From Acanthosepion esculentum (taxonomy: Eukaryota > Mollusca > Cephalopoda > Sepiida > Sepiidae), in assembly GCA_964036315.1 (NCBI GenBank), contig OZ038485.1:71296824-71360823 (forward strand): a stretch of DNA of 64,000 bases, given 5' to 3'. Position 1 is the first letter of the stretch. Each line of letters opens with the position of its first letter. Shown here one piece after another: positions 37,055-50,330 of the stretch. Under the pieces are notes generated by a model. That model ran no database searches and was not told the DNA's origin. It was given only the letters and a program-made list of their open reading frames with translations. The translations under genes were made by a program, and so were the position numbers.

Positions 37055-40000
37055 TGATTTTAATATTGTATATTGAAAAGTGTCAAAACCTGCCATAATT
37101 CAAATGTATTTTCAACAAATACATTCTGCTATATTTTGATTTAATTTCATAATTTTAAATTGAAAAAACTAAGAAAATTTGAATTATTTTATCTATATTT
37201 CCTTATTTTCAATTGAAAAATTACAAATCTGCTAGAATACGACATGATTTCATCATTATCAATTGAAAAATAGCAAAATTTTCAATTAAAAAAGGGCAAA
37301 ATTCCATTTCATTTGAGACTTTCAATTGAAAAATGACAAAATCACCTTTAATTCAAATTGAATTCAACATTTTAAATTGAAAAATAACAAAATCTTCCAT
37401 ATTTCTAGTTGATTTCAACATTTTCTATTGAAAAATGACAAAATCTGCTCTAATTTTATTTCATTCAATTGAAAAATCACAAAGTGTGCTATAATTTTTA
37501 TTTCATTTCAATATTGTGAACTGAAAAAAGATAAAATCTGCTATAATTCTAATTGATTTCCATATTTTCAATTGAAAAATAGTAAAATTTGCTATAATTC
37601 CATTTGATTTCCACATTCTTTATTGAAAAAGAACAAAATTTGCTATAATTACATTTCAACATTTTCAATTGAAAAATAAAAAAATGTGCTATAATTCTTT
37701 GTGATATCAAGATTTTCAATTGAAAAATGGCAAAATCTGTTTAATTCTGCTTTATTTCATGATTTTCAATTGAAAAATAACAAAATCTGAAATACTTCCA
37801 GTTTATTTCAACATTTTCAATTAAAAAATGACAAAATCTGCTATAATTATAATTGATTTCATCATTTTCAACTGAAAAATAAAATCTGCTATAATTCTAC
37901 CTGATTACAAATTTTCAATTAAAAAATGACAAAATTCCATTTCATTTGAGATTTTCAATTGAAAAATGACAAAATCACCTTTAATTCAAATTGAATTCAA
38001 CAGTTTCAATTGAAAAATAATAAAATCTTTCGTATTTCTACTTGATTTCAACATTTTCTATAATTCTGTAATTCCATGTGATTTGAAGATTTTCAAATGA
38101 CAAAATCAACTTTAATTCAAATTGAATTCAACATTTTCAATTGAAAAATAACAAAATCTTCCATATTTCTACTTAATTTCAACATTTTCTATTGAAAATT
38201 GAAAAAATCTGCTGTAATTTTAATTCATTCCCAAATATCAATTGAAAAATAACAAAGCGTGCTATAATTTTAATGGATTTCTATAATTCTAATGGATTTC
38301 CACATTCTCAATTGAAAAATAGTAAAATCTGCTATAATTTCATTTGTTTTCAACTTTTTAAATAGAAAAATAACAGAACCTCCTAGGGTTCTCATTTATT
38401 TCAATTGAAAAATAACAAAATGTGATATAATTCTAATTTATTTGATGATTTTCATTTGAAAAATACCAAAATCTGAAATACTTCCAGTTTATTTCAACAT
38501 ATTCAATTAAAAAATGACAAAATCTGCTATAATTATAATTGATTTCATTATTTTCAACTGAAAAATAACACAATCTGCTATAGTACAATTTCATTTTGAC
38601 ATTTTCAATTGAAAAAGATCAAAATCTTTGATAATTCTACTTGTTTCACTATTTTCAATAGCACAAAATTACAAATCTGCTATAATTCCATTTGATTTCA
38701 ACATTTTCAATTTAAAAATAAGAAAATCTACTGTAATTCCATGTGATTTGAACATTTTCTATTGAAAAATGACAAATCTGCTACAATTCCATTTGATTTC
38801 ATCATTTCATATTGAAATATAATGACATCCTTTATAATTGTATTGATTTCAACATTTGCAATGGAAACAGCAATATCTGCTATAATTTTACTTGTTTTCA
38901 ATTTTCAATTGAAAAATAAGAAAATCAGCTATAATTCCTATAAAAATCTCCTATAGTTCCATTTGATTTCATCATTTCATATTGAAATATAACAAATTTT
39001 GCTATAATTATACATATTTTCAACTGAAAAATGACAAAATCGGGTATAATTTAAATTTATTTCAACATTTTCGTTTGAAAAAAAAAAAATCTGATATAGT
39101 TCCATTTGATTTGTACCTTTTCTATTGAAAAATAAACATGTTAAACATATATTATTTTTATTATAATTCTAATTGATTTCAACATTTTTAATTGAAAAAT
39201 GATAAAATCTGCTAAAATTCCATTTGATTTCAACATTTCCAATTGAAATAAAATGAAATCCTTTATAATTTTATTGATTTCAACATTTGCAATGGAAACA
39301 GGAAAATCTGCTATAATTTTACTTGTTTTCAATATTTTCAATTGAAAAATATCAAAATCTACTGTAATTCCATGTGATTTCAATATTTGCTATTGGAAAA
39401 TGACAAAATCTGCTGTAATTTTATATTCTTTCTCCTTTTTTCAATTGAAAAATAACAAAATCTGCTATAATTTCAATTGATTTTAAGATATTTAACATGA
39501 AAAAGAACAAAATGTGCTTTAATTCTACGGGATTTAAACATTTTCAATTGAAAAATGGCAAAATCTGATTTAATTCTAATTTATTTCATGATTTTCAATT
39601 GATAAATAACAAAATCTGAAATACTTTCAGTTTATTTCAACATTTTCAATTAAAAAATGACAAAATCTGCTATAATTCTAAATGATTTAAACATTTTCAA
39701 CTGAAAAATATAATCTGCTATAATTCTACCTGATTACAAATTTTCAATTAAAAAATGAGAAAATTCCATTTCATTTGAGATTTTCAATTGAAAAATGAAA
39801 AATCACCTTTAATTCGAATTGAATTCAACATTTTCATTTGAAAAATAACAAAATCTTCCGTATTTCGAATATATTTCTCCATTTTCTATTGAAAAATAAC
39901 AAAATCTGCTGTAATTTTAATTCATTCCCAATTTTCAATTGAAAGATAACAAAGTGTACTATAATTTTAATTGATTTCAATATTGTGAACTGAAAAATGA

Positions 40001-41918
40001 TAAAATCTGCTATAATTCTAATGGCTTTCAACATTTTCAATTAAAAAATAGTAAAATTTACTAAAATTTCATTTGTTTTCAACTTTCTAAATAGAAAAAT
40101 AACAGAACCACATAGGGTCCTAATTTATTTCAACATTTTCAATTGAAAATAACATAATCTGCTATAGCACAATTTCATTTTGACATTTTCAATTGAAAAA
40201 GAGCAACATCTTTGATAATTCCTCTTGTTTCACTATTTTCAATTGAAAAAATATAACAAATCTGCTATAATTCCATTTGATTTGAAAATTTTCAATTGAA
40301 AAATAAGAAAATCTGCTATAATTACAGTGGATTTTAACATTTTCAAGTGAGAAATTCCAAAATATGATATAATTCATTTTGATTCCAAAATTTTCAATTG
40401 GAAAATTAAAAAATCTGTTATAATACAACTTCATTTAAACATTTTCTATTAAAAATATAACTAAATCTGGTATAATTCTAATTTTTTTCCAAATTTTATA
40501 TTGAATGATGAGAAAATCTGTTATGATTCCATTTGATTTCAATATTTTCAAATAAAAAAATGAAATCTGCTATAATTCCATTTGATTTTCAATTGAAAAA
40601 TCAGAAAATCAGCTATAATTCTCCTCATATTCAACATTTGCAAATGAAAAATAACAAAATCTGCTATAATTCTATGCCATTTCAACATTTTCAATAGAAA
40701 AATGATAAAATCTGCTATAATTGAACTTTGATTTCAAGATTTTCAATTTAAAAATAAGAAAATCTACTGTAATTCCATGTGATTTGAAGATTTTCTATTG
40801 AGAAATGAGAAAATCTGCTAAAGTCCTAATTGATTACATCATATTCTAGTGAAAAATAACATAATCTGCAACAATTCCATTTGATTTCTATATTTCCAAT
40901 TGAAAATTAACAAAATCTGGGATAATTCTAGTTTATTTCAATATTCTCAGTTGAAAAATAGCAAAATCTCCAATAGTTCCATTTGATTTCATCATTTCAT
41001 ATTGAAATATAACAATTTTTGCTATAATTATACATATTTTCAACTGGAAAAAGGACAAAATCAGGTATAATTTAAATTTATTTCAACATTTTCTTTTGAA
41101 AAGAAAAAAACACCTGATATAGTTCCATTTGATTTCTACCTTTTCTATTGAAAAATAAACATGTTAAAAATATATTATGTTTATTATAATTCTATTTGAT
41201 TTTTCAACATTTTCAATTGAAAAATGAGAAAATCTGCTAAAATTTCATTTGATTTCAACATTTCCAATTGAAATATAATGTCATCATTCATAATTTATTG
41301 ATTTCAACATTTGCAATTGAAACAGCAAAATATTCTATAATTTTACTTGTTTTCAATATTTTCAATTTAAAAATAAGAAAATCTACTGTAATTCCATGTG
41401 ATTTCAATATTTTGTATTGGAAAATGACAAAATCTGCTGTAATTTTACATTTTCAATTGAAAAATATCAAAATCTGCTATAATTTCATTTGATTTCAACA
41501 TTTCCAATTGAAAAATAACAAAATCTCCTGTAATTCAACTTGATTCAATATTGTATATTGAAAAGTGTCAAAATCTGCCATAATTCAAACGTATTTTCAA
41601 CAAATTCATTCTGCTATAATACCATTTAATTTCATCATTTTAAATTGAAAATTAAGAAAATCTGAATTATTTTATCTTTATTTCCTTATTTTCAATTGAA
41701 AAATTAAAAATCTGCTAGAATACCACTTGATTTCATCATTTTCAATTGAAAAATAGCAATATTTGCAATAATTCTACTTCACATCAACATTTTCAATTGA
41801 AAAATAACACAATCTGCTTTAATTCTAAATGATTTTAACATTTTCAAATGAAACTAAGAAAATTTGCTATAATTCCATTTGATTTCCACATTCTTAATTG
41901 AAAAAGAACAAAATTTCC
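37055..41918 (-). repeat. Satellite A array, segment 9
   Basis: Minus-oriented units. Positions 37055-38060 repeat 340-1320, and 38065-39430 repeat 3515-4990. The joint at about 38060 (TTTTCTATAATTCTGTAATT) marks a deletion of about 2.2 kb relative to the first copy. An HOR landmark is at about 41548. The array is interrupted at 41918 within a unit, at GAACAAAATTTCCTT. No gene seen. Confidence 0.91.
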
Positions 41919-41921
41919 TTC

Positions 41922-41973
41922 TGTGACACCCAACTCCTCCTCTGTCCTGGTCAGGGCACTGTTTGTGACACCC
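41922..41973 (-). repeat. Short direct repeat in the LTR leader
   Basis: TGTGACACCC followed by (A/G)AC occurs at 41922 and 41964, both inside the presumed leader beyond the primer-binding site. It could be a local duplication or part of a packaging or dimerisation region. No function can be shown. Confidence 0.55.
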
Positions 41974-41985
41974 GACTTCTTTTTC

Positions 41986-41998
41986 AGTCACGACGCCA
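41986..41998 (-). other. Candidate tRNA primer-binding site
   Basis: TGGCGTCGTGACT on the minus strand, three bases past the presumed LTR end CA at 42002. Position and the TGG start fit a Gypsy-type primer site, which pairs with the 3' CCA end of a tRNA. The tRNA species is not identified. Confidence 0.45.
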
Positions 41999-42451
41999 AA
42001 ATGTGATATCAGTCCTTTGTGACGGGCTAACCCTGGGACATCGGTTGAAGTCTTGCTGGGTTCTAGCACCAACTTGTCATACTCGGCTCGCTTCCAATGC
42101 CTGGTCACCGAAGCAACTGCTTTGATCTCGATTCAACCTACCCACGTTGTGATTTGATCTTAGGTTGACGAGATCAATCAAACGTCGGGCCGTAGTGCCA
42201 GTCGAATCCGGGTCAAGGTGATACTGCACAATAAATGTAGACAAAAAAACAAAAGCACAAACAACATCTTCAAGGCGAGCGACTGGTTAGGAATAGTGAT
42301 TAATTTTATGTCGGTTTGTTGAGTTACAGGAGTGCGTCTCTCTCTTTCTCCCCCAGCCCGAAGAAAAAAAATGTGGATTGTAACTCTTTTGCGTTCCTTA
42401 ACTAGTTCTGGATATCTGGATGGCGAATATAATTCAGACTTCTATAATTTT

Positions 42452-42547
42452 TTCTTGGTTAGAAGTCTAAGTCGGAAACTTGTTTTGGTGGAAAATCTAA
42501 AGTCGGACTTCAACAAATTTGTTCTTGGTTAGAAGTCTAAGTCGGAA
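42452..42547. repeat. 26-bp direct repeat pair within the LTR
   Basis: The 26-bp stretch TTCTTGGTTAGAAG...TCGGAA is present at 42452-42477 and again at 42522-42547. The 44 bp between contain a third partial match (GAAAATCTAAAGTCGGA). Subrepeats of this kind are common in the U3 part of long LTRs. Confidence 0.85.
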
Positions 42548-43590
42548 GGCATGGAATCGTGCGGTCACCTGTGCGAGGCGCGTCTCTCTCTTACTGTACT
42601 GGCTGTACTCTTCACTCACTGACTGGACTCTCTCTGTCTCGACTTCTGACTCACTGTCTGGACTCGACCTGACTCTCTCACTCTGACTGAAACACCCGTA
42701 GATGTTTGCTTATATGGACGCCGATCAAAACCTGGCGTGGGGTCGGACGTGGTGTGGCCACCACGTTGATTTCAAATCCCCAATAAGGATTTTCTTTGTT
42801 TTCGGCCAAAAATAATTATCATTTTCCGTATTTGGAAATCTTATTCCACTCCCACCCTCTTCTGCTCTCATATGGGTATCTCACCATACTTTAGAGGGCG
42901 TCAACGGTTTTCCCACTTCCTTGCAGTAACATCTCATACCTATCCTCTCAATGGGCGGTGGCAGGCCTCCTCTCTGCGTCACATGATCATCTCTGCCTGG
43001 CGATTCGGCCAATAGGCGTCAACTGATAATCTCAATTTTTATCCAACTTCACGGGATATGTTTTTTCTCAACCAAGTTTTTTCCGTCAACATTAAGTGGA
43101 CAATTCTTTTTGGCGAAATTGGGTTAATTAAAATACCCTAACATAGCCTTCGTTATCACAAACGAACTTAAATAGAATGCAGATGTCCCGTCCAGGAGAC
43201 ATCTCAATCCAGGGCTGGGCCCTGTGTGCGGTCGGCAGACGACCCATCAACTACTGATAAAACAAGTTCGTCATCCTGACACAGCCAATGTTTTATCTGC
43301 CCAGAAGCTCTGATATCCCTCAACTAATTTTGACGACAATGACCATCAGAATTTTCGTGGGTGGCCTATTTTTCTTTTATCATCTAAGTTGTTAAGTCTT
43401 GTCCCTCTGTTTCTTTCTCTTCTTTCTCTCTTTCCTTCTTTTGTCCTCGCAGATAATTTGGCATATCTCAGCATCACACTTCCGCGAGAAAGTAAAGTGG
43501 TTATCTTGAATCACACTTGAAAATAACAAAACAAAAAATCTTTTTTTTTCCACCGATACTCTGTTTGGGAAAATAACAAAACAAAAAGAA

Positions 43591-43754
43591 TATCGCTCAG
43601 AATGTCTTTCGTTATATCTATCGGTGTAAGTAATCACTCAGTATGTCTTTCATTATATCTATCGGTGTAAGTAATCGGTCAGTATGTATTTCGTTATATC
43701 TATCGGTGTAAGTAATCGCTCAGTATGTCTTTCGTTATATCTATCGGTTTAAGT
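43591..43754. repeat. Four tandem 41-bp subrepeats within the LTR
   Basis: Four copies of a 40-41 bp unit containing CAGTATGTCTTTCGTTATAT and CTATCGGTGTAAG, each with one to three differences. Just upstream, GAAAATAACAAAACAAAAA is duplicated at 43519 and 43569. On the minus strand these lie near the 5' (U3) end of the LTR, where tandem enhancer-like repeats are often found. Confidence 0.88.
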
Positions 43755-43775
43755 ATCCCCGTAATTAAATTCTGT

Positions 43776-43799
43776 GGTTAATTAATTGATTAATTAACC
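43776..43799. repeat. Perfect 10-bp inverted repeat near LTR edge
   Basis: GGTTAATTAA, spacer TTGA, then TTAATTAACC: a 24-bp hairpin-capable site 23 bp inside the TGTAACAC end. It could be a protein-binding dyad in U3. Its role is unknown. Confidence 0.8.
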
Positions 43800-43822
43800 T
43801 GCCGTTCCTAAATAGTGTTACA

Positions 43823-46800
43823 CTTTAATTCTACCTGATTTAAACATTTTCAATTGAAAAATGGCAAAATCTGATTTAATTCTACTTTATTTCATGATTT
43901 TCAATTGATAAATAACAAAATCTGAAATACTTCCAGTTTATTTCAACATTTTCAATAAAAAAATAACAAAATCTGATATAATTGTAAATGATTTTAACAT
44001 TTTCAAATGTAACTAACAAAATTTGCTATAATCCCATTTGATTTCCACATTCTTAATTGAAAAAGAACAAAATTTGCTATAATTACATTTGATTTCAACA
44101 TTTTCAATTGAAAAATAACAAAATGTGCTATAATTCTTCGTGATTTAAACATTTTCAATTGAAAAATGGCAAAATCTGATTTAATTCTACTTTATTGCAT
44201 GATTTTCAATTGAGAAATAATAAAATCTTAAATGCTTCCAACTTATTGCAACATTTTCAATTCAAAAATTATATAATCTGCTATAATTATAATTGATTTC
44301 AACATTTTCAACTGAAAAATATAATCTGCTATAATTCTACCTGATTACAAATTTTCAATTAAAAAATGTCAAAATTACATTTCATTTGAGATTTTCAATT
44401 GAAAAATGACAAAATCACCTTTAATTCAAATTGAATTGAACATTTTCAATTGAAAAATAACAAAATCTTCCGTATTTCGACTTGATTTCAACATTTTCTA
44501 TTGAAAAATGACAAAATCTGCTGTAATTTTAATTCATTCCCTATTTTGAATTGAAAAATAACAAAGTGTGCTATAATTCTAATTGATTTCAATATTGTGA
44601 ACTGAAAAATGATAAAATCTGCTATAATTCTAATGGATTTCCACATTTTCAATTGAAAAATAGGAAAATCTGCTACAATTTCGTTTGTTTTCAACATTTG
44701 AAATAGAAAAATAACATAACCTCATAGGGTTCTACTTTATTTCAACATTTTCAATTGAAAATAACACAATCTGCAATAGTACAATTTCATTTTGACATTT
44801 TCAATTGAAAAAGAGCAACATTTTTGATAATTCTACTTGTTTCACAGTTTTCAATAGAAAAAAATAACAAATCTGCTATAATTCCATTTGATTTCAACAT
44901 TTTCAATTTAAAAAAAAGTAAATCTGCTATAATTGCAGTGGATTTTAACATTTTCAAGTGAGAAATTAAAAATCTGATATAATACTTTTGATTCGAAATT
45001 TTCCATTGGAAAATTAAAAAATCTGATATAATACAACTTTATTTCAACATTTTCTATTAAAAATATAACTAAATCTGGTATAATTCTAATTTTTTTCCAA
45101 ATTTTATATTGAATGATGAGAAAATCTGCTATTATTCCATTTCATTTCAATATTTTCAAGTGAAAAAATGAAATCTGCTCTAATTCCATTTGATTTCTAC
45201 ATTTTCAATTGAAAAATAAGAAAATCAGGTGTAATTCTCTTCATATTCAACATTTGCAAATGAAAAATAACAAAATCTGCTATAATTCTATTCCATTTCA
45301 ACATTTTCAATAGAAAAATGATAAAATGTGCTATAATTGAAATTGATTTCAACATTTTCAATTTAAAAATAAGAAAATCTACTGTAATTCCATGTGATTT
45401 GAAGATTTTCAATTGAAAAATGGCAAAATCCGATTTAATTCTGCTTTATTTCATGATTTTCAATTGAAAAATAACAAAATCTGAAATACTTCCAGTTTAT
45501 TTCAACATTTCCAATTAAAAAATGACAAAATCTGCTATAATTATAATTGATTTCATCATTTTCAACTGAAAAATAAAATCTGCTATAATTCTACCTGATT
45601 ACAAATTTTCAATTAAGAAATGAGAAAATTCCATTTCATTTGAGATTTTCAATTGAAAAATGACAAAATCACCTTTAATTCAAATTGAATTCAACAGTTT
45701 CAATTGAAAAATAATAAAATCTTCCGTATTTCTACTTGATTTCAACATTTTCTATTGAAAAATGACAAAATCTGCTGTAATTTTAATTGATTCCTATTTT
45801 TCAATTGGAAAATAACAAAGTGTGCTATAATTTTAATTTATTTCAATATTGTGAACTGAAAAATGATAAAATCTGCTATAATTCTAATGGCTTTCCACAT
45901 TTTCAATTGAAAAATAGTAAAATCTGCTACAATTTCCTTTGTTTTCAACTTTTGAAATAGAAAAATAACATAACCTCATAAAATGAAATCTGCTATAATT
46001 CCATTTGATTTCTACATTTTCAATTGAAAAATAAGAAAATCAGGTAAAATTGTCTTTATATTCAACATTTGCAAATGAAAAATAACAAAATCTGCTATAA
46101 TTCTATTCCATTTCCACATTTTCAACAGAAAAATGATAAAATGTGCTATAATTGAAATTGATTTCAACATTTTCAATTTAAAGATAAGAAAATCTACTGT
46201 AATTCCATGTGATTTGAAGATTTTCTATTGGAAAATGACAAAATCTGCTATAATTTCATTTGATTTCAACATTTCCAATTGAAAAATAACAAAATCTACT
46301 GTAATTCAACTTGATTTCAATATTGTATATTGAAAAGTGTCAAAATATGCCATAATTCTAACTTATTTTCAACAACTTCAATCTGCTATAACTCCATTTA
46401 ACTTGCAAAATCTGATATAATTCTGTTTGATTCCAAAATTTTCCATTGGAAAATTAAAAAATCTGATATAATACAACTTTATTTCAACATTTTCTATTAA
46501 AAAAATAACTAAATTGGTATAATTCTAATTTTTTTCCAAATTTTACATTGAAAGATGAGAAAATCTGCTATGCTTCCATTGGATTTCTACATTTTAAATT
46601 GAAAAATAAGAAAATCACCTATAATTCTCCTCATATTCAACATTTGGAAATGAAAAATAACAAAATCTGCTATAATTCTATGCCATTTCAACATTTTCAG
46701 TAGAAAAAATAAAATCTGTTATAACTGAACTAGATTTCAATATTTTCAATTTAAAAATAAGAAAATCTACTGTAATTCCATGTAATTTGAAGATTTTCTA

Positions 46801-48430
46801 TTGAGAAATGACAAAATCTGCTAACGTCCTAATTGATTACATCATTTTCTATTGAAAAATAACATAATCTGCTACAATTCCATTTGATTTCTATATTTCC
46901 TATTGAAAATTAACAAAATCTGGTGTAATTCTACTTTATTTCAACATTTACAATTGAAAAATACCAAAATATGCATTAAATTCAATTGCAGTCAATATTC
47001 AATTGAAAAATAACAAAACCTGGTATAATTCTATTTATTTCACCATTTTCAATTGACAAATAGCAAAATCTTCTATAGTTCCATTTGATTTCATCATTTC
47101 ATATTGAAATATAACACATTTTGCTATAATTATACATATTTTCAATAGAAAAATAACCAAATCAGGTATAATATTAATTTATATCATCATTTTCTTTTGG
47201 AAAAAAATAAAATCTGCTATAGTTCCATTTGATTTCTACCTTTTCTATTGAAAAATAAACATGTTAAAAATATATTACGTTTATTATAATTCTATTTGAT
47301 TTCAACATTTTCAAGTGAAAAATGACAAAATCTGCTAGCATTCCATTTGATTTCAACATTAATAAAATTGATTTCAATATTTTCTATTGGAAAATGACAA
47401 AATCTGCTGTAATTTTACATTCTTTCCCCATTTTCAATTTAAAAATAACAAAATCTGCTATAATTTCATTTGATTTCAACATTTCCAATTGAAAAATAAC
47501 AAAATCTACTGTAATTCAACTTGATTTCAATATTGTATATTGAAAAGTGTCAAAATTTGCCATAATTCTAATTTATTTTCAACAACTTCAATCTGTAATA
47601 ATTCCATTTAATTTCATCATTTTAAATTGAAAACTAAGAAAATCTGAATTATTTTGTCTTTATTTCCTTATTTTCAATGGAGAAATTACAAATCTGCTAG
47701 AATAGCACTTGATTTCATCATTTTCAATTGAAAAATAACAAAATTTGCTATAATTCCATTTGATTTCCGCATTCTTAATAGAAAAAGAACAAAATTTGCT
47801 ATTAATACATTTAATTTCAACATTTTCAATTGAAAAATAACAAAATATGCTATAATTCTTCATGATTTAAACATGTTCAATTGAAAAATGGCAAAATCTC
47901 ATTTAATTCTAATTTATTTCATGATTTACAATTGAAAAATAACAAAATCTGAAATACTTCCAGTTTCTTTCAACATTTTCAATTAAAATTCCATTTCATT
48001 TGAGATTTTCAATTGAAAAATGACAAAATCACCTTTAATTCAAATTGAATTCAACATTTTCAATTGAAAAATAACAAAATCTTCCGTATTTCGACTTGAT
48101 TTCAACATTTTCTATTGCAAAATGACAAAATCAGCTCTAATTTTAATTCATTCCCTATTTTCAATTGAAAAATAACAAAGTGTGCTATAATTTTAATTGA
48201 TTTCCACATTTTCAATTGAAAAATAGTAAAATCTGCTATGATTTCATTTGTTTTAAACTTTCTAAATAGAAAAATAACAGAACCTCATTGGGTTCTGCAT
48301 TATTTCAACATTTCAACAGAAAAATAACACAATCTGGTATAGTACAATTTCATTTTGACATTTTCAATTGAAAAAGAGCAAAATCTTTGATAATTCAACT
48401 TGTTTCATTAATTTCAATAGAAATAAAATT
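43823..48430 (-). repeat. Satellite A array, segment 10
   Basis: Minus-oriented units resume with CTTTAATTCTACCTGATTTA. HOR landmarks are at about 46318 and 47531. The variant with GGTTCTACTTTATTT preceded by AACCTCATAG is at about 44712 and 48285. The last about 440 bp (47985-48430) are the reverse complement of 10673-11115. No gene seen. Confidence 0.91.
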
Positions 48431-49495
48431 AGGTTAGGGTTAGGGTTAGGGTTGGGGTTGGTGTTAGGGTTGGGGTTGGGGTTGGGGTTAGGGTTAGGGC
48501 TAGGGCACAGGTTAGGGTTAGGGTTAGGTTTAGGGTTAGTGTTAGGGTTTAGGGTTTAGGGTTAGGGTTAGGGTTTAGGGTTAGGTTTAGGTTTAGGGTT
48601 AGGGTTAGTCCTAGGGCTATGGTTAGGGTTAGAGTTAGTGTTAGGTTTAGGGTTAGGGCTAGGGTTAGGTCTAGGGTTAGGGTTGGGGTTGGGGTTGTGG
48701 TTAGGGTTAGGGCTAGGGCGAGGGTTAGTGTTAGGTTTTGGGTTTGGGTTAGGGTTAGGGTTAGGTTTTGGGTTAGGGTTAGTGATAGGGTTAAGTTCGG
48801 ATTAGGGCTAGGGTTAGAGTTAGGGTTAGAGTTAGTGTTACGGTTAGGGTTAGGGTTACTGTTAGGGTTAGGGTTAGGGTTAGGGTTAGGCGATAGGGTT
48901 AGGGTTAGTGTTAGCGTTAGGGTTAGGTGTTAGGTTTAGGGTTAGGGTAGGGCTTATGGTTAGGGTTAGTGTTAGGGTTGTGGTTAGTGTTAGGGTTAGG
49001 GTTAGGGTTAGGGTTAACGGTTAGTGTTATGGTAAGTTTTACGGTTAAGGTTATGGTTAGTTTTAGGGTTAGGATTAGGCTTAGGTTTAGGGGCTAGGGT
49101 TAGGTTTAGTTTTAGGGTTAGGTCTAGGGTTTAGGGTTAGGGTTAGGGTTAGGGTTATGGTTAGGTTTAATGTTAGGGTTTGGGCTAGAATTAGGTTTAG
49201 GGTTAGGGTTAGGTTTAGGGGTTAGGGTTAGGTTTAGGGGTTAGGGTTAGGGTTAGGTTTAGGTTTAGGGTTATGGGTTAGGGTAAGGGTTAGGGTTAGG
49301 CGTATCGTTAGGTTTAGGTTTAGAGTTAGGTTGAGGGTTCGGTGTTAGGGTTAGGCTTAGGTTTACGGTTAGTGTTAGGGTTAGGTTTAGGTTTAGGTCT
49401 AGCCTTAGGGTTAATAGTTAGGGTTATGGTTAGGGTTAGGGTTAGGGTTAAGGGTTAGGGTTGGTGTTAGGTTTAGGGTTAAGGTTAGGGTTAGT

Positions 49496-49526
<31 letters not shown>

Positions 49527-50330
49527 GTTTAGGTTGACGTTTAGGTTTAGGGTTAGTGGTTAGGGTTAGGCTTAGTGTTAGGGTTAGGCTTAGGGTTAGG
49601 GTTAAGGGTTAGGGTAGGGTAAGGGTTACGGTTAGTGTTAGGTTTAGGGTTAGGTTTAGGGTTAGGGGTTAGGGTTAGGTTTAGGTTTAGTGTTAGTGTT
49701 TAGTGTTAGGTTTAGTGTTAGTTTTAGTTTTAGTGTTAAGTGTTAGGGTTAGGGTCTGGGTTAGTGTTAGGGTTAGGGTTATTGTTAGGGTTAGGGTTGG
49801 CTTAGGGTTAGGGTTAGGTTTAGGGTTAGTGTTAGTGTTAGTGTTAGGCTTAGTGTTATATCTTGTATAATTCCATTTGATTTCAACATTTTCAATTGAA
49901 AAATAAGAAAATCAGCTATAATTCTAGTGGATTTTAATATTTTCAAGTGAGAAATTGCAAAATCTGTTATAATTCTTTTATTCCAAAAAATCTGATATAA
50001 TACAACTTTATTTCAACATTTTCTATTAAAATATATCTACATCTGCTATAATTCTAATTTTTTTCCAAATTTTACATTGAAAGATGACAAAATCTGCTAT
50101 GATTCCATTTCATTTCAACAGTTTCAATTGAAAAATAATAAAATCTTCCGTATTTCTTCTTGATTTCAACATTTTCTATTGAAAAATGACAAAATCTGCT
50201 GTAATTTTAATTCATTCCCAATTTTCAATTGAAAAATAACAAAGTGTGCTATAATTTTAATTGATTTCAATATTGTGAACTGAAAAATGATAAAATCTGC
50301 TATAATTCTAATGGATATCCACATTTTCTG
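47985..50330 (-). repeat. Inverted segmental duplication around telomere block 4
   Basis: Reverse-complement match to about 8730-11115, including the telomere block and both flanks. Shared peculiarities prove common origin. One is a unit fusion that skips part of the array (GTGGAAATCAATTAAAATT on the plus-oriented copy). Another is a roughly 20-bp loss (TTTTTTGGAATCAAAGAATT at 9063 against TTCTTTTATTCCAAAAAA at 49973). A third is the rare GGATATCC near 8734 and 50314. Similarity ends at about 11115 and 47985. Confidence 0.9.
48431..49858 (+). repeat. Interstitial telomere-repeat block 4 (TTAGGG on + strand)
   Basis: About 1.43 kb of degenerate TTAGGG repeats with TTAGTG, TTAGGT, TTTAGG and TTGGGG variants. 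It is inverted relative to blocks 1-3, in step with the inverted orientation of its satellite host. It opens with AAAATTAGGTTAGGG and closes with GTGTTATATCTTGTATAATT, the reverse complement of the block 1 junctions. It contains a single copy of the TTGACGTTTAGG motif that is duplicated in block 1. The large Gly-Leu and Arg-Val open frames are periodicity artefacts. Confidence 0.95.

Larger units (their letters stand above)
41919..43822 (-). mobile_element. LTR retrotransposon fragment: probable long LTR plus leader
   Basis: A 1.9-kb unique block with higher G+C. Read on the minus strand it starts TGTAACAC at 43822, directly against satellite DNA, and ends ATCACA at 42002. A 5'-TG...CA-3' repeat of about 1.82 kb is therefore inferred. 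After TTT there follows TGGCGTCGTGACT (41998 to 41986), a plausible tRNA primer-binding site of Gypsy type, then about 65 bp of leader cut off by satellite at about 41919. A TATA-like CATATAAG (minus, about 42715) precedes a CT/GA-rich tract. No protein-coding domain is recognisable; frames of 66-84 codons are unconvincing. With a single LTR and no internal genes it is immobile. An unclassified unique insert remains possible. Confidence 0.62.

Noticed and set aside
41898..42532. Small genes in the LTR block (41898-42125 plus, 41854-42108 minus, 42332-42532 plus, 43392-43637 minus)
   Set aside because: Low-complexity or arbitrary sequences with no domain. The minus frame at 41854 runs through the LTR end, the primer site and satellite DNA.
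41922..43822. DNA transposon with terminal repeats TGTGACAC...GTGTTACA
   Set aside because: The termini match only imperfectly over 8 bp, there is no clear target duplication and no transposase. The TG...CA plus primer-site reading on the minus strand explains more, although it is not certain.
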